A stretch of DNA of 58,039 nt from Nocardia pneumoniae NBRC 100136 (GTDB taxonomy: Bacteria; Actinomycetota; Actinomycetes; Mycobacteriales; Mycobacteriaceae): assembly GCF_000308755.1 (NCBI RefSeq), contig NZ_BAGF01000060.1, forward strand, positions 1 to 58,039, written 5' to 3'. Under the pieces are notes generated by a model. It saw nothing but the letters and a program-made list of their open reading frames with translations. It was not told the DNA's origin and searched no databases. Shown here piece by piece: positions 1-9,201 of the stretch (position 1 is its first letter; each line of letters begins with the position of its first letter). The translations under genes were made by a program, and so were the position numbers.

Positions 1-2494
1 GCCTGCGGTCCGGGTCGGCCTCGGGATCACAGACGACGCCACGCAATTCGGCCACCAAGGAATGCATCACCAGGGCACGGCCGGGGTCGACCACCGGAAG
101 CGCGCCGGGCTCGCCGTCGTCGTCGTGGCCGAGCAGCTCGGCGAGAAAACGCGACGGCACCAGATCGCGTTCGCCCGAGACCGATTCCACGGCGGTCACC
201 AGCAACGATCTCCGGGCGCGGCTGCACGCGACGAGCAGCAGCCTGCGTTCCTCGGCGAGGATCGGCGCCACGCGGCTCACCCGCTCCCCGGCATCGGCGA
301 CACCGGCGGTGAGATCGACCAGCTCCTCGGTGTGCAGCAGGGTGCCGCGCGAGCGCGGGTTGGGCCAGATCCCCTCCTGGACGGCGGCGACGGCGACCAC
401 GTCCCACTCCCGCCCCGCGGCGGCGTGCGCGCTCAGCAGCGCGACCGCCTCGCCCGGGGCGGTGCGTGGCGCGGCATCGTGCGGAATCTCCTGCTGCGAC
501 AGGTAATCGACGAAGCCTTCGATGCTCGCTCGCGGCAGCCGATCGACATAGGCGGCGGCCGCGTCGAACAGCCCGACGGCGGCGTCCAGATCCCGATCGG
601 CCTGCATGCCGACCGCGCCGCCGCGCTCGGATTGGGCCACCCAGCGCCGCTCCAGCCGGGAACCGGTCCACAGCGCCCACAGCACGTCCTCCAAGCCCGC
701 GCCGCGCGCCCGCGCCTTGCGCGCCCGGTTCAGCGCGTCCAGGACCCGGCGCAGCGGCGCGGCCTCGACCTCGGTGAGCCGGTCCAGGATCGCCGCGTCG
801 CCGGATCCGATCAGCAGATCACGCAGCACCAGTGCGGAGGGACGGTCGATGTCCGCGTCGTGATCCGGCGGCGAATCCTCCTCGCTCTCGACGGTTTTCG
901 CCCCGGTCCGCGCGACGTGGAGCACCGCGCGCCGGATGCCGCGCCGCAGGCGGCGCAAGGTGATCTGATCGGCGCCGCCGAGCGGCCCGGCCAGCAGGTC
1001 GAGCGCGTCCTCCGGCTCGAACTCCGGTTCCGCTCCGCGTGCTACGGCCTCGCCCGCCAGCACCGCGCGCAGCGACAGCAACATCCACGCCGCACCGCGC
1101 CTGCGCGCCAGCGGCGTGTCCAGCGCGGGCTGCTGCACCGGCACGCCCGCGGCCAGCAGGGCGCGACGCAGCGGCGCCAGCGACAGCGGCACCGAGCGGA
1201 CGATCACCGCCATCCGCGACCACGGCACCCCGCCCGTGAGGTGGGCGCGGCGCAAATGGTCGGCGATCAGCGCGGCCTCTTTCGCGGGCGTGGCGAGCAC
1301 GCGGACCCGTACCTCGGCGCCGTCGTCCTGCGGCGCCAGCTGGTCGGGCACCGGAAAACGCTGCGGCGCGGTGCCCGGCAGACGGGCCGCGATCCGCGCG
1401 ACCGCCAGCCCCACCTGACCGTGGAACCGATGGTTGTCCCGCAGCACGATGCGCTGCCCGTCCGGCGCGTCCAGGTCGGCGACGAACCGCGCGTCCGCGC
1501 CGCGGAAGGCGAAGACGGCCTGATCGGGATCGCCCGCGATCACCGTGGTCCGCGCGCCGCGCCCGATCGCCTTGAGCAGCATCGCCGCCTGCGGATCGAG
1601 GTGCTGGGCGTCGTCGACCAGCAGATATCCGATCCTGGAGCGTTCCGCGGCAAGCAGATTCGGGTCGGCGGCCAGCGCGTCCAGCGCCGCGCCGACCAGT
1701 TCGGCGGCGTCCAGGGCAGGGGCTGTCGCCTCCGGCGCCTCCACGCCGACCGACCAGCGCAACAGCATCGTCTGCTCGTAGCGGAGCGCGAATCTGCCCG
1801 CCGCCACCCACTCGGGCTTGGCGTGTTCGCGGCCGAGCCGGATCAGGTCCTCCGGGCCGATACCGCGCTCGGTGGCCCGGAGCATGAGATCACGCAACTG
1901 CTCGGCGAATCCGCCGAGCGCGAGCGCGGGCCGCAGTCGCTCCGGCCACAACCCGTTCGCGCCCTCCGCGATATCCGCCAGGTCGCCGCGCAGCATTTCG
2001 CGCAGCACCGCGTCCTGCTCGGCGCCGGTCAGCAAGCGCGGCGGCGGGTTGCCGTGTGCCGTCGCATGTCTGCGCAGCACGGAGAAGGCATACGAGTGCA
2101 CCGTGCGCACCAGCGGCTCCCGTGTGGCGCCGGGCACACCGCCCTCGGCGCCGGGCTCGGGTCCGGCCAGCCGCGCGGTGATGGCGTCGCGCACCGCGCG
2201 TGCCGCGTGCTTCGAATGGGCCAGTACCAGCACGGATTCGGGATCGGCCCCGGACGCGATGCGCGCGGCCGCGATATCGACGAGCAAGGACGTTTTGCCC
2301 GTACCGGGGCCGCCGAGCACCTGCCAGGGCTGCCACCCGGTGCGTGCCGGGCCGTCCTCGGCCGCGGCCTCCAGCAGCGCGCGAACGTCGGCGCCCCAGT
2401 CTCGCGGCCGGGGCGCCACCACATTCCGGCGAACAAGTCGCACCGCGCCATCCGATCGCACCACGCGGGCTATTGCAACAGACGCGACCGACAC
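1..2494 (-). CDS. adnA: ATP-dependent helicase/nuclease subunit AdnA, N-terminal part (cut by left edge)
   Basis: UvrD/RecB-like DNA helicase subunit. AdnA pairs with AdnB in mycobacteria to resect double-strand breaks. The visible 831 codons stay open to the window edge. A Walker A motif (GGPGTGKTS) lies about 50 residues from the start, followed by the helicase segment LVDDAQHLDPQ (motif II, with DDAQ in place of DEAQ) and VIAGDPDQAVFAFRGA (motif III). The GTG start at 2494 was chosen because GGAGGGG lies about ten bases upstream; no earlier start in this frame has a comparable site. The C-terminal nuclease domain lies mostly outside the window. The divergent neighbour 63 bp away is lipV and the next gene is an alkyltransferase-like protein, the same order as Rv3202c-Rv3203-Rv3204, which makes AdnA more likely than UvrD. 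Confidence 0.9.
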   Translation of the reverse strand, partial: MSVASVAIARVVRSDGAVRLVRRNVVAPRPRDWGADVRALLEAAAEDGPARTGWQPWQVLGGPGTGKTSLLVDIAAARIASGADPESVLVLAHSKHAARAVRDAITARLAGPEPGAEGGVPGATREPLVRTVHSYAFSVLRRHATAHGNPPPRLLTGAEQDAVLREMLRGDLADIAEGANGLWPERLRPALALGGFAEQLRDLMLRATERGIGPEDLIRLGREHAKPEWVAAGRFALRYEQTMLLRWSVGVEAPEATAPALDAAELVGAALDALAADPNLLAAERSRIGYLLVDDAQHLDPQAAMLLKAIGRGARTTVIAGDPDQAVFAFRGADARFVADLDAPDGQRIVLRDNHRFHGQVGLAVARIAARLPGTAPQRFPVPDQLAPQDDGAEVRVRVLATPAKEAALIADHLRRAHLTGGVPWSRMAVIVRSVPLSLAPLRRALLAAGVPVQQPALDTPLARRRGAAWMLLSLRAVLAGEAVARGAEPEFEPEDALDLLAGPLGGADQITLRRLRRGIRRAVLHVARTGAKTVESEEDSPPDHDADIDRPSALVLRDLLIGSGDAAILDRLTEVEAAPLRRVLDALNRARKARARGAGLEDVLWALWTGSRLERRWVAQSERGGAVGMQADRDLDAAVGLFDAAAAYVDRLPRASIEGFVDYLSQQEIPHDAAPRTAPGEAVALLSAHAAAGREWDVVAVAAVQEGIWPNPRSRGTLLHTEELVDLTAGVADAGERVSRVAPILAEERRLLLVACSRARRSLLVTAVESVSGERDLVPSRFLAELLGHDDDGEPGALPVVDPGRALVMHSLVAELRGVVCDPEADPDRR

Positions 2495-2557
2495 GCCGGT
2501 ACACCCCTCCGCTCCACTGGCTCTGCGAACGATTCCGGCGCAGGTCACAATGAACCG

Positions 2558-3334
2558 GTGTCTGTTTTGAATGTCCATCGGTTCGGGCCGACGACCGGAC
2601 CGGTGGTGCTCGCCCTGCACGGTGTGACCGGTCACGGCAAACGCTGGGAAGACCTGGCCACCCGGCATCTGCCCGACGTCCGTGTGCTCGCCCCCGACCT
2701 GCGCGGACACGGTCGTTCGACCTCGCTGCCACCGTGGAACTTCGAGACCATCGTCGACGACCTCGTCGAACTGCTCGCCGCCGAGGCCGACGGACCGGTC
2801 GTGGTGGTCGCGCATTCGTTCGGCGGCGCGTGCGCACTGCATCTGGCGCACCGACATCCGGAATTGGTGCGCCATCTGGTGCTGCTCGACCCGGCCATCG
2901 CGCTGGAGCCGGAATGGCTCAACCGGATCGCGCTGTCCACGCTGGTCTCGGCCGACTACGACAGCGTCGACGAGGCGCGCCAGGACAAGCTGGACAGCGG
3001 CTGGAGCGACGTGGAGCCGCGCCTGCTGGAGGCCGAGCTCACCGAACATCTGATGCCCACCGCGGACGGGCGCTTCGGCTGGCGGATGAGCCTGCCCGCC
3101 ATCAACTCCTACTGGGGCCAGCTGGCCCGGCACTGGGTGCTGCCGCCCCGTGAGCTGCCCACCGTGCTGGTGCAGGCGATGAAGGTCGACCCGCCGTTCG
3201 TCACCCCGGAGTTCCGCGCGGCGCTCACCGAGCACATGGGCGCCAGCCTGACGGTGCTGGAATGGAATTGCGATCACATGGTCGCGCAGGCGTATCCGGC
3301 CGAGACCGGCGAACTCGTGCGCTCGGTGCTCTGA
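2558..3334 (+). CDS. lipV: alpha/beta hydrolase, LipV-like
   Basis: Alpha/beta-hydrolase of 258 residues, orthologous in position to M. tuberculosis LipV. The oxyanion segment LHGVTGHGKRW, the strand DLRGHGRS and the nucleophile elbow VVAHSFGGA (serine in AHSFG, a variant of GxSxG) are visible. A late His in NCDHMV fits the catalytic base. The GTG start at 2558 gives the sequence VSVLNVHRFG directly before the first beta strand; the open frame runs much further upstream, but only as a shadow of adnA. It lies four bases before the next gene, so the two are probably cotranscribed. The substrate cannot be read from the sequence; LipV-like enzymes act on short-chain esters. Confidence 0.88.
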   Translation: MSVLNVHRFGPTTGPVVLALHGVTGHGKRWEDLATRHLPDVRVLAPDLRGHGRSTSLPPWNFETIVDDLVELLAAEADGPVVVVAHSFGGACALHLAHRHPELVRHLVLLDPAIALEPEWLNRIALSTLVSADYDSVDEARQDKLDSGWSDVEPRLLEAELTEHLMPTADGRFGWRMSLPAINSYWGQLARHWVLPPRELPTVLVQAMKVDPPFVTPEFRAALTEHMGASLTVLEWNCDHMVAQAYPAETGELVRSVL

Positions 3335-3338
3335 ACCG

Positions 3339-3650
3339 ATGCCGACGACAGACGCCCAGATCGAGCGGGTGCGCGCGCTGGTGGCGTCGATCCCACGCGG
3401 CCGGGTGGCGACCTACGGCGACATCGCCGCCGCCGTCGGGCTGTCCACACCGCGCACGGTGGGCTGGATCATGCGCACCGACGCCGCGGACCTGCCCTGG
3501 CATCGCGTGCTCGGCGCGAGCGGCCGACCGGCCGCGCACCTGGCCCATCGCCAGCTGCGCCTGCTCGCCGAGGAGGGCGTGCCGATCCGGGACGGACGCG
3601 TCGACCTGCGCGTCGCCCGCTTCCCGTTTCCTGATCGCGCGGACCGCTGA
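3339..3650 (+). CDS. alkyltransferase-like (ATL) DNA repair protein
   Basis: A 103-residue protein with the DNA-binding fold of O6-alkylguanine-DNA alkyltransferase. It has the helix-turn-helix region GRVATYGDIAAAVGLSTPRTVG and the active-site loop PWHRVLGASG. The family's acceptor cysteine (PCHRV) is replaced by tryptophan. This defines alkyltransferase-like proteins, which bind alkylated guanine without removing the group and hand the lesion to nucleotide excision repair. Length matches stand-alone ATLs. The gene follows lipV by four bases, as in Rv3203-Rv3204. Confidence 0.88.
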   Translation: MPTTDAQIERVRALVASIPRGRVATYGDIAAAVGLSTPRTVGWIMRTDAADLPWHRVLGASGRPAAHLAHRQLRLLAEEGVPIRDGRVDLRVARFPFPDRADR

Positions 3651-3667
3651 GCGCGTACCGTTGAGCC

Positions 3668-4423
3668 ATGCCCACCCGCCTGGCGTGTGTCGTATTCGAT
3701 GCCGACCGGCCGCGGTTGGTCGCGGACTTCTGGGCCGAACTGCTCGGCTGGAGCGTGACGCTCGAGTGTCCCGATCGAGTGGACGTCATGGCCTCCGAGG
3801 CCGACGGTCCCGGACCGGCCCTCACCTTCCTGCCCGCGCTGCGGGCCAAGATCGGCAAGAACCGCCTGCACCTCGATCTGGCCACCCGCTCGCTGGACCA
3901 TCAGCGCACCCAGGTGGACCGGGCGCTGGCGCTGGGGGCGCGCCGGGTGAACATCGGCCAGGGCGCGGTGCCGTGGACGGTGCTGGCCGATCCGGAGGGA
4001 AACGAGTTCTGCGTGCTCGAACCCAGGGAGGAGTACGTGGACACCGGAGCCGTCGCGGCGATTGTGGTCGACACGCGCGACCCGGCGCGCCTGGCCGAAT
4101 TCTGGTCGGTCGCCACCGGCTGGCCGTTCGCGCACCGCGGCGCGCGACTGGCCGGGTTGCGTTCGCCGGCCGGTCTCGGTTCCTGGCTGGAGTTCGTGCA
4201 CACCCCTGACGCCGGGTCCGGACGCACCAGGCTGCATCTGGACCTCGCCTCGTTTCCGGCCGATGACCACGCCGCCGAGGTGGCCCGGCTGCGCGCCGCC
4301 GGCGCCAGGACGATCGACCGGGCCGCCCCGGCTCCCGACCACGAGACCGATCTGGTGCTCGCCGACCCGGACGACAACGAATTCCGGCTGCTGCGGTCCG
4401 CCCGTTTCCGGTCGAACGCCTGA
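3668..4423 (+). CDS. VOC family protein with two glyoxalase-like domains
   Basis: A 251-residue protein made of two vicinal-oxygen-chelate half-domains. The first (about residues 1-120) starts LACVVFDADRPRLVADFWAE and the second (about 130-245) starts IVVDTRDPARLAEFWS. Each ends in an ADPEGNEFCVLEP or ADPDDNEFRLL strand carrying the typical glutamate. This pattern matches the broad glyoxalase-like group common in actinobacteria, whose members include bleomycin-type resistance proteins and dioxygenases. The substrate is unknown. It follows the ATL gene by 17 bp and may share its transcript. The ATG at 3668 lacks a strong Shine-Dalgarno sequence. Confidence 0.8.
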   Translation: MPTRLACVVFDADRPRLVADFWAELLGWSVTLECPDRVDVMASEADGPGPALTFLPALRAKIGKNRLHLDLATRSLDHQRTQVDRALALGARRVNIGQGAVPWTVLADPEGNEFCVLEPREEYVDTGAVAAIVVDTRDPARLAEFWSVATGWPFAHRGARLAGLRSPAGLGSWLEFVHTPDAGSGRTRLHLDLASFPADDHAAEVARLRAAGARTIDRAAPAPDHETDLVLADPDDNEFRLLRSARFRSNA

Positions 4424-4505
4424 TCGGCGCCGTCCGCTCCCTGGCTTCCCGGCACCGACGAATTAGCATGGCCGCCATGGTGTACCTAGCTCGAGGTCGA
4501 GGCGT

Positions 4506-6248
4506 GTGACGGCCGTCGACGCGATCGTGCTCGCGGGCGGCCGGGCCAGCCGGATGGGCGGTGTGGACAAACCCGCGATCGTCATCGGCGGCCGTTCCAT
4601 GCTCGAGGTGGCGCTCGCCGCGGTTGCCTCCTGCGCGCACACCGTGGTGGTCGGGCCGCACCGGCCCGAGCTGCCGCCGCGAATCATCCAGGTCAGGGAG
4701 GTGCCGCCCGGGTCGGGGCCGGTGGCCGCGATCGACGCGGGGTTGCGCGCGCTCGGCTCGGCCGCGCCGCTGGTCGCGGTGCTCGCCGCCGACCTGCCGT
4801 TTCTCTCGGAGTGGGCGCTCGCCGAGCTGCTGCGGCACGCCAACGAGTCCGGCGCGGACGCGGTGTTCGCGGCCGACGAGTCGGGTCGTCCGCAGTACCT
4901 GATCGGCGTGTGGCGACGCTCCGCGCTGACGGCCGCGCTGAACGGGCTCGGCGCGCTGATCAACCAGCCGATGAAGGCGCTGGTCCCCGCCGACGCCGCG
5001 ATCATCCCGCTGCCCGGGGTCGGCGACTGCGACACCGAGGAGCAGGTGCGGCAGGCCAGGGCAGCGGTCGAAGCACCGCGCAGGCATCCGCCACTCGATC
5101 TCGACGAGGCGCGAAACCGGTTGCGCGGCAGACTCTCCCGATTGACCGCTTATGAGGCGGACCTGCGCTCGGTGACCGGCGCCGCGCTCGCGGGCCCGCT
5201 GACGGCGGCCGGGCCGCTGCCCCGCTTCGACGTGTCGGCGATGGACGGCTACGCGGTGGCTGGCGAGGGGCCGTGGCGCCTGCGCCGCGATATCGGCTTC
5301 GCGGGCGGGCGGCGTCCGGTGGGGCTGCTGTCCGGTGAGGCGGTGCGGATCGCGACCGGCGCGCACGTCCCGGACGGCACCACCGGCGTGCTGCGCGACG
5401 AGTTCGCGCACGTCGCGGAGGAAACCCTCTACCGGCTGCCGGACACTCCGCCGCGCGACGACATCCGCCGCCGCGGCGAGGACCGCGAGGTCGGCGACCT
5501 CGTCGCGCCGGAAGGCACGCCGGTCACCGCGGCGCTGATCTCCGCGGCCGCGAGCGTCGAGGTCACCGCGGCGACGGTGCGCGGCCCGGTGCGCGCCCGC
5601 ATCGTCATGACCGGTGACGAGATCCGCAGCGAGGGTCCACTGCAGGCGGGCCAGACCCGCGACTCGATCGGCCCGATCCTGCCCGACCTGCTGTCCTGGT
5701 ACGGCATTCACACTGTCGACCGGGTGCACCTGCGCGACACGCCGCACGGCTTCGACGAGGTCCTGGCCGTCTCGCCGGACGGCGACCTGCTGGTGATAGT
5801 CGGCGCGACCGGCGGCGGGGCCGCCGACCAGCTGCGTGCCGCGCTGACCCGCGCCGGGGCCGAGATCGTCGTGCCACGCCTGCGCCTGCGTCCGGGCGGT
5901 TCCACCGTCGTCGCCGAGCTCGGGTCCGGTACCACGGTGCTCGGCCTGCCCGGAAACCCGTTCGCCGCCGTCGCGACGCTCATGGCCGTGGCGCCCGCGA
6001 TCGTCGAGGGTCGCACCGGCGCGTCCGCGGCGCGCCCGCTGCGCGGGCCGTTGCGCAACGCCGCCGAGGTCACGGGTCAGGTGCCGCGTGTCGTCCCCGC
6101 CCGCGCCGTGGACGAGGGTGGATGGATCGGCGACCCGACCATTCGCACCGCACACCTGGGCGGCCTGGTCGACCGCGATGGTCTGGTCGTGGTGCCGCCC
6201 GACGCGGTCGACGACGCGATCGTCGAATTCCTCCCGCTGCGCTATTGA
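4506..6248 (+). CDS. mobA/moeA: fused MobA-MoeA molybdenum cofactor protein
   Basis: Two-step molybdenum cofactor enzyme of 580 residues. The N-terminal 190 residues are a MobA-type nucleotidyltransferase (AIVLAGGRASRMGGVDKPA, the nucleotide-binding signature), which attaches GMP to molybdopterin. Residues from about 200 onward are MoeA, which inserts molybdate into adenylylated molybdopterin; MDGYAV, RRRGEDREVGD, GDEIR and GLPGNPFAAV are all recognisable. The GTG at 4506 starts directly before the first strand. It is separated from the preceding gene by 82 bp. The product is probably needed for NarG, 15 kb away. MobA and MoeA are usually separate proteins. Confidence 0.9.
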   Translation: MTAVDAIVLAGGRASRMGGVDKPAIVIGGRSMLEVALAAVASCAHTVVVGPHRPELPPRIIQVREVPPGSGPVAAIDAGLRALGSAAPLVAVLAADLPFLSEWALAELLRHANESGADAVFAADESGRPQYLIGVWRRSALTAALNGLGALINQPMKALVPADAAIIPLPGVGDCDTEEQVRQARAAVEAPRRHPPLDLDEARNRLRGRLSRLTAYEADLRSVTGAALAGPLTAAGPLPRFDVSAMDGYAVAGEGPWRLRRDIGFAGGRRPVGLLSGEAVRIATGAHVPDGTTGVLRDEFAHVAEETLYRLPDTPPRDDIRRRGEDREVGDLVAPEGTPVTAALISAAASVEVTAATVRGPVRARIVMTGDEIRSEGPLQAGQTRDSIGPILPDLLSWYGIHTVDRVHLRDTPHGFDEVLAVSPDGDLLVIVGATGGGAADQLRAALTRAGAEIVVPRLRLRPGGSTVVAELGSGTTVLGLPGNPFAAVATLMAVAPAIVEGRTGASAARPLRGPLRNAAEVTGQVPRVVPARAVDEGGWIGDPTIRTAHLGGLVDRDGLVVVPPDAVDDAIVEFLPLRY

Positions 6249-6796
6249 GCGCCGGGAGGACGTTCTCCGGGCCAGCGGACCGGTACATACATGATCGCCG
6301 CTGAGGTTGAAAAAGGCTGTACACGTTCGGCTTCCAGGCCAGCATCCGGACGTCGCCGGTCATAACACTCACCTCACAGACCCAATGACGGCACGAAAAC
6401 TATTCAGCAACAATGATTTTCAAATCTCCGCGGCGGTCACCCCAGGCCGACGACCGCATGCGCCACGACGGCAGAATTGAATTCGTCACCCCATGCGCGA
6501 AGCGCCCCAGGCTCGAGACCAATCAGCGCCGCGAATCCCTCCAGGAGAGCTCCGATTGTTCCTGATTACATTTCTATAGAGCGGCTTCCGAAAGGCCAGG
6601 GAATATGTATCATGCGTCGATCGAACAGCCGGATTCGCCAGTGAATACCGTCACCAATATCGGCCCTACCTGCGGAAATGCAAACAAACGGCCGCTAAGG
6701 GCCATATTTTTCACTTTCCCTTCCACAAGCCATATCCGCTCGCTATCGTGTGAGTTGTTAGGCGAATATCAATCCCCCGGAAAGGACCGTGTGGAG
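6249..6796. other. A/T-rich intergenic stretch, no convincing gene
   Basis: About 550 bases, clearly richer in A and T than the surrounding genes. On the minus strand between 6437 and 6565 there is a 42-codon open frame with protein-like composition (ending GDEFNSAVVAHAVVGLG and a stop) but no start codon context, so it may be the worn-down end of a lost gene. GGCC-GCTAAG-GGCC followed by ATATTTTT near 6692-6713 could form a weak hairpin. The promoter of the small gene at 6797 must lie in the right half. Confidence 0.4.
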
Positions 6797-6967
6797 ATGG
6801 CTGAAAAGTCGAAGAAAACGCCTAAGAAAATGCCGAAGCAGATGCCGAGGCAGCAGCAGCAACAGCGCCAGGAGCAGGGCATGCCCGAAGGCGCGAACCC
6901 GGAGAGCCGTCGCGGCAGCAAGGCCGAGGGCGACCGGCGCGGCGAGCAGGACCGCCGCTACAGCTGA
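6797..6967 (+). CDS. small, highly basic, glutamine-rich protein
   Basis: A 56-residue hydrophilic protein with no hydrophobic core: lysine/methionine/proline-rich start (MAEKSKKTPKKMPKQMP), a run of five glutamines and an Arg/Glu/Asp-rich tail ending EQDRRYS. It is probably disordered. AAGGA at 6782-6786 serves either the ATG at 6797 (10 bases away) or the in-frame GTG at 6791 (4 bases away). A strong hairpin follows 17 bases after the stop, which supports a real transcription unit. Function unknown; the composition would fit nucleic-acid binding or a stress-related disordered peptide, but nothing proves it. Confidence 0.6.
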   Translation: MAEKSKKTPKKMPKQMPRQQQQQRQEQGMPEGANPESRRGSKAEGDRRGEQDRRYS

Positions 6968-6983
6968 TCTGCGCCCTCGCCGC

Positions 6984-7017
6984 GCCGCCGGTCCCCTCTC
7001 CTCCCGGGACCGGCGGC
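6984..7017 (+). terminator. 12-bp perfect hairpin after the small basic gene
   Basis: GCCGCCGGTCCC and its exact reverse complement GGGACCGGCGGC flank a ten-base loop. It lies just after the stop at 6967. There is no long T tract, which is common for actinobacterial terminators. Confidence 0.7.
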
Positions 7018-7124
7018 CGCGGTCTGTTCGCCGCCTTTTACCTCCGCAGTAATTGCCGCCCCGCGCAGCGCGGACCTACGGTCGATTCCACGCCATCTCC
7101 GGTGTCATCGAACGAAGGAACGCC

Positions 7125-7475
7125 ATGCCCGCCTATGGGTTCGCCCACCTGCGCGATCGCAGGCCACACCCCGACATTCTGGAGTACCTGGAACGCATCC
7201 AGGCCACCTTGGACCCCTTCGGCGGTCGCTTCGTCATCCACGGACCCCCGGCCGAGGTCGTGGAAGGCAGCTGGCCCGGCAGCATGGTGCTGATCGAGTT
7301 CCCCGGCATGACCGAGGCGCGGGAGTGGTACCGCTCGCCCGCCTACCAGGAGATCCTGCCGCTGCGCGCCGATCACATCGACGGTGACCTGCTGCTGATC
7401 GAGGGCGTCGGCCCCGACTACGACCCCCGCGAACGCGCCGCGAAGCTGCGCGCCGACGCGCCCGGGGCAGCCTGA
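7125..7475 (+). CDS. DUF1330 family protein
   Basis: A 116-residue single-domain protein of the DUF1330 type (dimeric ferredoxin-like alpha/beta barrel fold). Typical segments are YLERIQATLDPFGGRFVIHG, SMVLIEFPGMTEAREWYRSPAYQEILPLR and a C-terminal strand ending in DLLLIEGV. The ATG at 7125 is preceded by AAGGAA at 7115-7120, which decides the start over an in-frame upstream codon. DUF1330 proteins have no established function. It stands 79 bp ahead of the methionine-salvage operon on the same strand but need not belong to it. Confidence 0.85.
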   Translation: MPAYGFAHLRDRRPHPDILEYLERIQATLDPFGGRFVIHGPPAEVVEGSWPGSMVLIEFPGMTEAREWYRSPAYQEILPLRADHIDGDLLLIEGVGPDYDPRERAAKLRADAPGAA

Positions 7476-7554
7476 CGCGATTGCGGGTCGTCCAGCGCCG
7501 TCCGATACCGTTGACCAGGCAAGACCCTGCTCGACGTGACGAAGGATGCGCCTG

Positions 7555-9201
7555 ATGGACGACAGCTCTCTGCTCTGGGACGACGGTGCGCTCGTCACCA
7601 TCGACCAGCGCGGACTGCCGCACGAGGTGCGCGAACTGCGGCTGAGCACGATCGACCAGATCATCGACGCGATCAAGACGCTGGCCATCCGCGGCGCGCC
7701 CGCCATCGGTATCGCGGGGGCGTTCGGCGTTGTCATCGCCACCGCCGCGCACACCGTCGACGGTGTGGTCGACGAGGCGGCGGTCCAGGCCGAGGCTGAT
7801 CGGATCGCCGCCGCGCGCCCGACCGCCGTCAACCTGGCCTGGGCGGTGCGGCGGGTCCGCGCGAAGGTGGCCGAGGGCGCGGACGCGGTGCTCGCCGAAA
7901 CGCTGGACATGCTGGCCGAAGACGGCCGGGTCAACCGGGCCGCCGCCACCAACGCCGCCGACCTGGTGCAGCGCCTGTGCCCCGATCGGCCACTGCGGGT
8001 ACTCACGCACTGCAACACCGGCAGGCTCGCGACCAGCGCGTTCGGCACCGCCATCGGCACGCTGCGGGTGCTGTCCGAGCGGGGCGCGATCGAGCAGGTC
8101 CTGGTCGACGAGACCCGCCCGCTGTTGCAGGGCGCGCGGCTGACCACCTGGGAACTGGCCGAGGCGGGCATCCCGCATCGGCTGACCATCGACTCGGCGG
8201 CCGCGTGGGCGATGGCGACCGGGCAGGTCGACTGCGTGCTGGTGGGCGCCGACCGGGTCACCGCCAACGGCGACGTCGCCAACAAGATCGGCACCTACGG
8301 CCTCGCGCTGGCCGCCCGGCATCACGGCATCCCGTTCGTCGTGGTCGCCCCGGAGTCGACCCGCGACCCCGAGATGGCCACCGGCCGCGAGATCGTCGTG
8401 GAGGAACGCGCGGCCCATGAGGTCACCGGATTCGGCGGTGTGCCAACGGCTCCCGCGCACACCGAGGTCTTCAACCCGGCGTTCGACGTGACCCCGGGTG
8501 AACTGGTGACCGCGGTGGTCACGGAGAACGGCGTGGTGCACCGCAACGATCCTTCGCACGGCACGGCGATCGCGGACATCGCGCGCGAGCTCTACCGGCG
8601 CGGGTGGATGCCCGGCACGGCGGGCAACATCTCGGTCCGCACCGGCGCGACCGCCATCGTCACCGGCAGCGGGTTGTCCAAAGGCGAACTCACCGAGCGC
8701 GACATGGTGACCGTGCGGGTCGCGGATTCGGCGCCGGTGTCCGACCATGGCCGCAAACCGTCGGCGGAGACCACGATCCACACCGCCGTCTACCGGACCC
8801 GCTCCGCCCAGGCCGTGGTCCACATCCACCCGCCGTTCGCCACCGCGTTGGCCACCCGCTCGGGCGAGCCCGGCGCGCTGACCACTCTTCGGATCACCGA
8901 CTACGAGCTGATCAAAGGGCTCGGCGGCACCGATCCGGCCGTCGCGGACATCCCGGTGTTCCCGAACTGGCCCGACGTGCCGCGCATCGGCGCGGATATC
9001 GAGCGCTACCTCCTCGACCACCCCGGCGCTCTTCCGGTCCTGTTCATCGCCGGGCACGGGATCACGGCGTGGGGGGATAATCTCCCCCAGGCGCGCGACC
9101 GCGCCGAATGCTTGGAAGCGTTGTGCGAGCTGGTGTCCCGCACCGGCAGCCCGGCGGCGTTCGGCTCCCGCGACGACATTCTCGAGATTGGACTGACATG
9201 A
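7555..9201 (+). CDS. mtnA/mtnB: fused methylthioribose-1-phosphate isomerase / methylthioribulose-1-phosphate dehydratase
   Basis: Bifunctional methionine-salvage enzyme of 548 residues in the cytoplasm. Residues 1-330 are MtnA: IRGAPAIG, the catalytic Cys153 in THCNTGR and Asp233 in GADRVTANGDVANKIG, equivalent to Cys160 and Asp240 of the Bacillus enzyme. Residues from about 335 are MtnB, a class II aldolase-fold zinc enzyme: GWMPGTAGNISVR, KPSAETTIH and the zinc pair HIHP. Together they turn 5-methylthioribose-1-phosphate into diketo-5-methylthiopentyl-1-phosphate. The ATG at 7555 is preferred over 7546, because GAAGGA at 7541-7546 overlaps the earlier codon. The stop overlaps mtnD by ATGA. 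No SAM riboswitch was seen upstream. Confidence 0.94.
   Translation: MDDSSLLWDDGALVTIDQRGLPHEVRELRLSTIDQIIDAIKTLAIRGAPAIGIAGAFGVVIATAAHTVDGVVDEAAVQAEADRIAAARPTAVNLAWAVRRVRAKVAEGADAVLAETLDMLAEDGRVNRAAATNAADLVQRLCPDRPLRVLTHCNTGRLATSAFGTAIGTLRVLSERGAIEQVLVDETRPLLQGARLTTWELAEAGIPHRLTIDSAAAWAMATGQVDCVLVGADRVTANGDVANKIGTYGLALAARHHGIPFVVVAPESTRDPEMATGREIVVEERAAHEVTGFGGVPTAPAHTEVFNPAFDVTPGELVTAVVTENGVVHRNDPSHGTAIADIARELYRRGWMPGTAGNISVRTGATAIVTGSGLSKGELTERDMVTVRVADSAPVSDHGRKPSAETTIHTAVYRTRSAQAVVHIHPPFATALATRSGEPGALTTLRITDYELIKGLGGTDPAVADIPVFPNWPDVPRIGADIERYLLDHPGALPVLFIAGHGITAWGDNLPQARDRAECLEALCELVSRTGSPAAFGSRDDILEIGLT

Noticed and set aside
3822..6155. A 777-codon minus-strand open frame opposite the VOC and MobA-MoeA genes
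   Set aside because: Arg/Gly/Ala-rich sequence without any domain; it is a shadow of two clear genes.
6437..6565. 42-codon open frame on the minus strand with protein-like residues
   Set aside because: It has no start codon or ribosome binding site and is short enough to be chance; at most a gene remnant.
7476..7554. Possible SAM riboswitch ahead of the methionine-salvage operon
   Set aside because: The 79-base gap is too short and shows none of the conserved SAM-I core.
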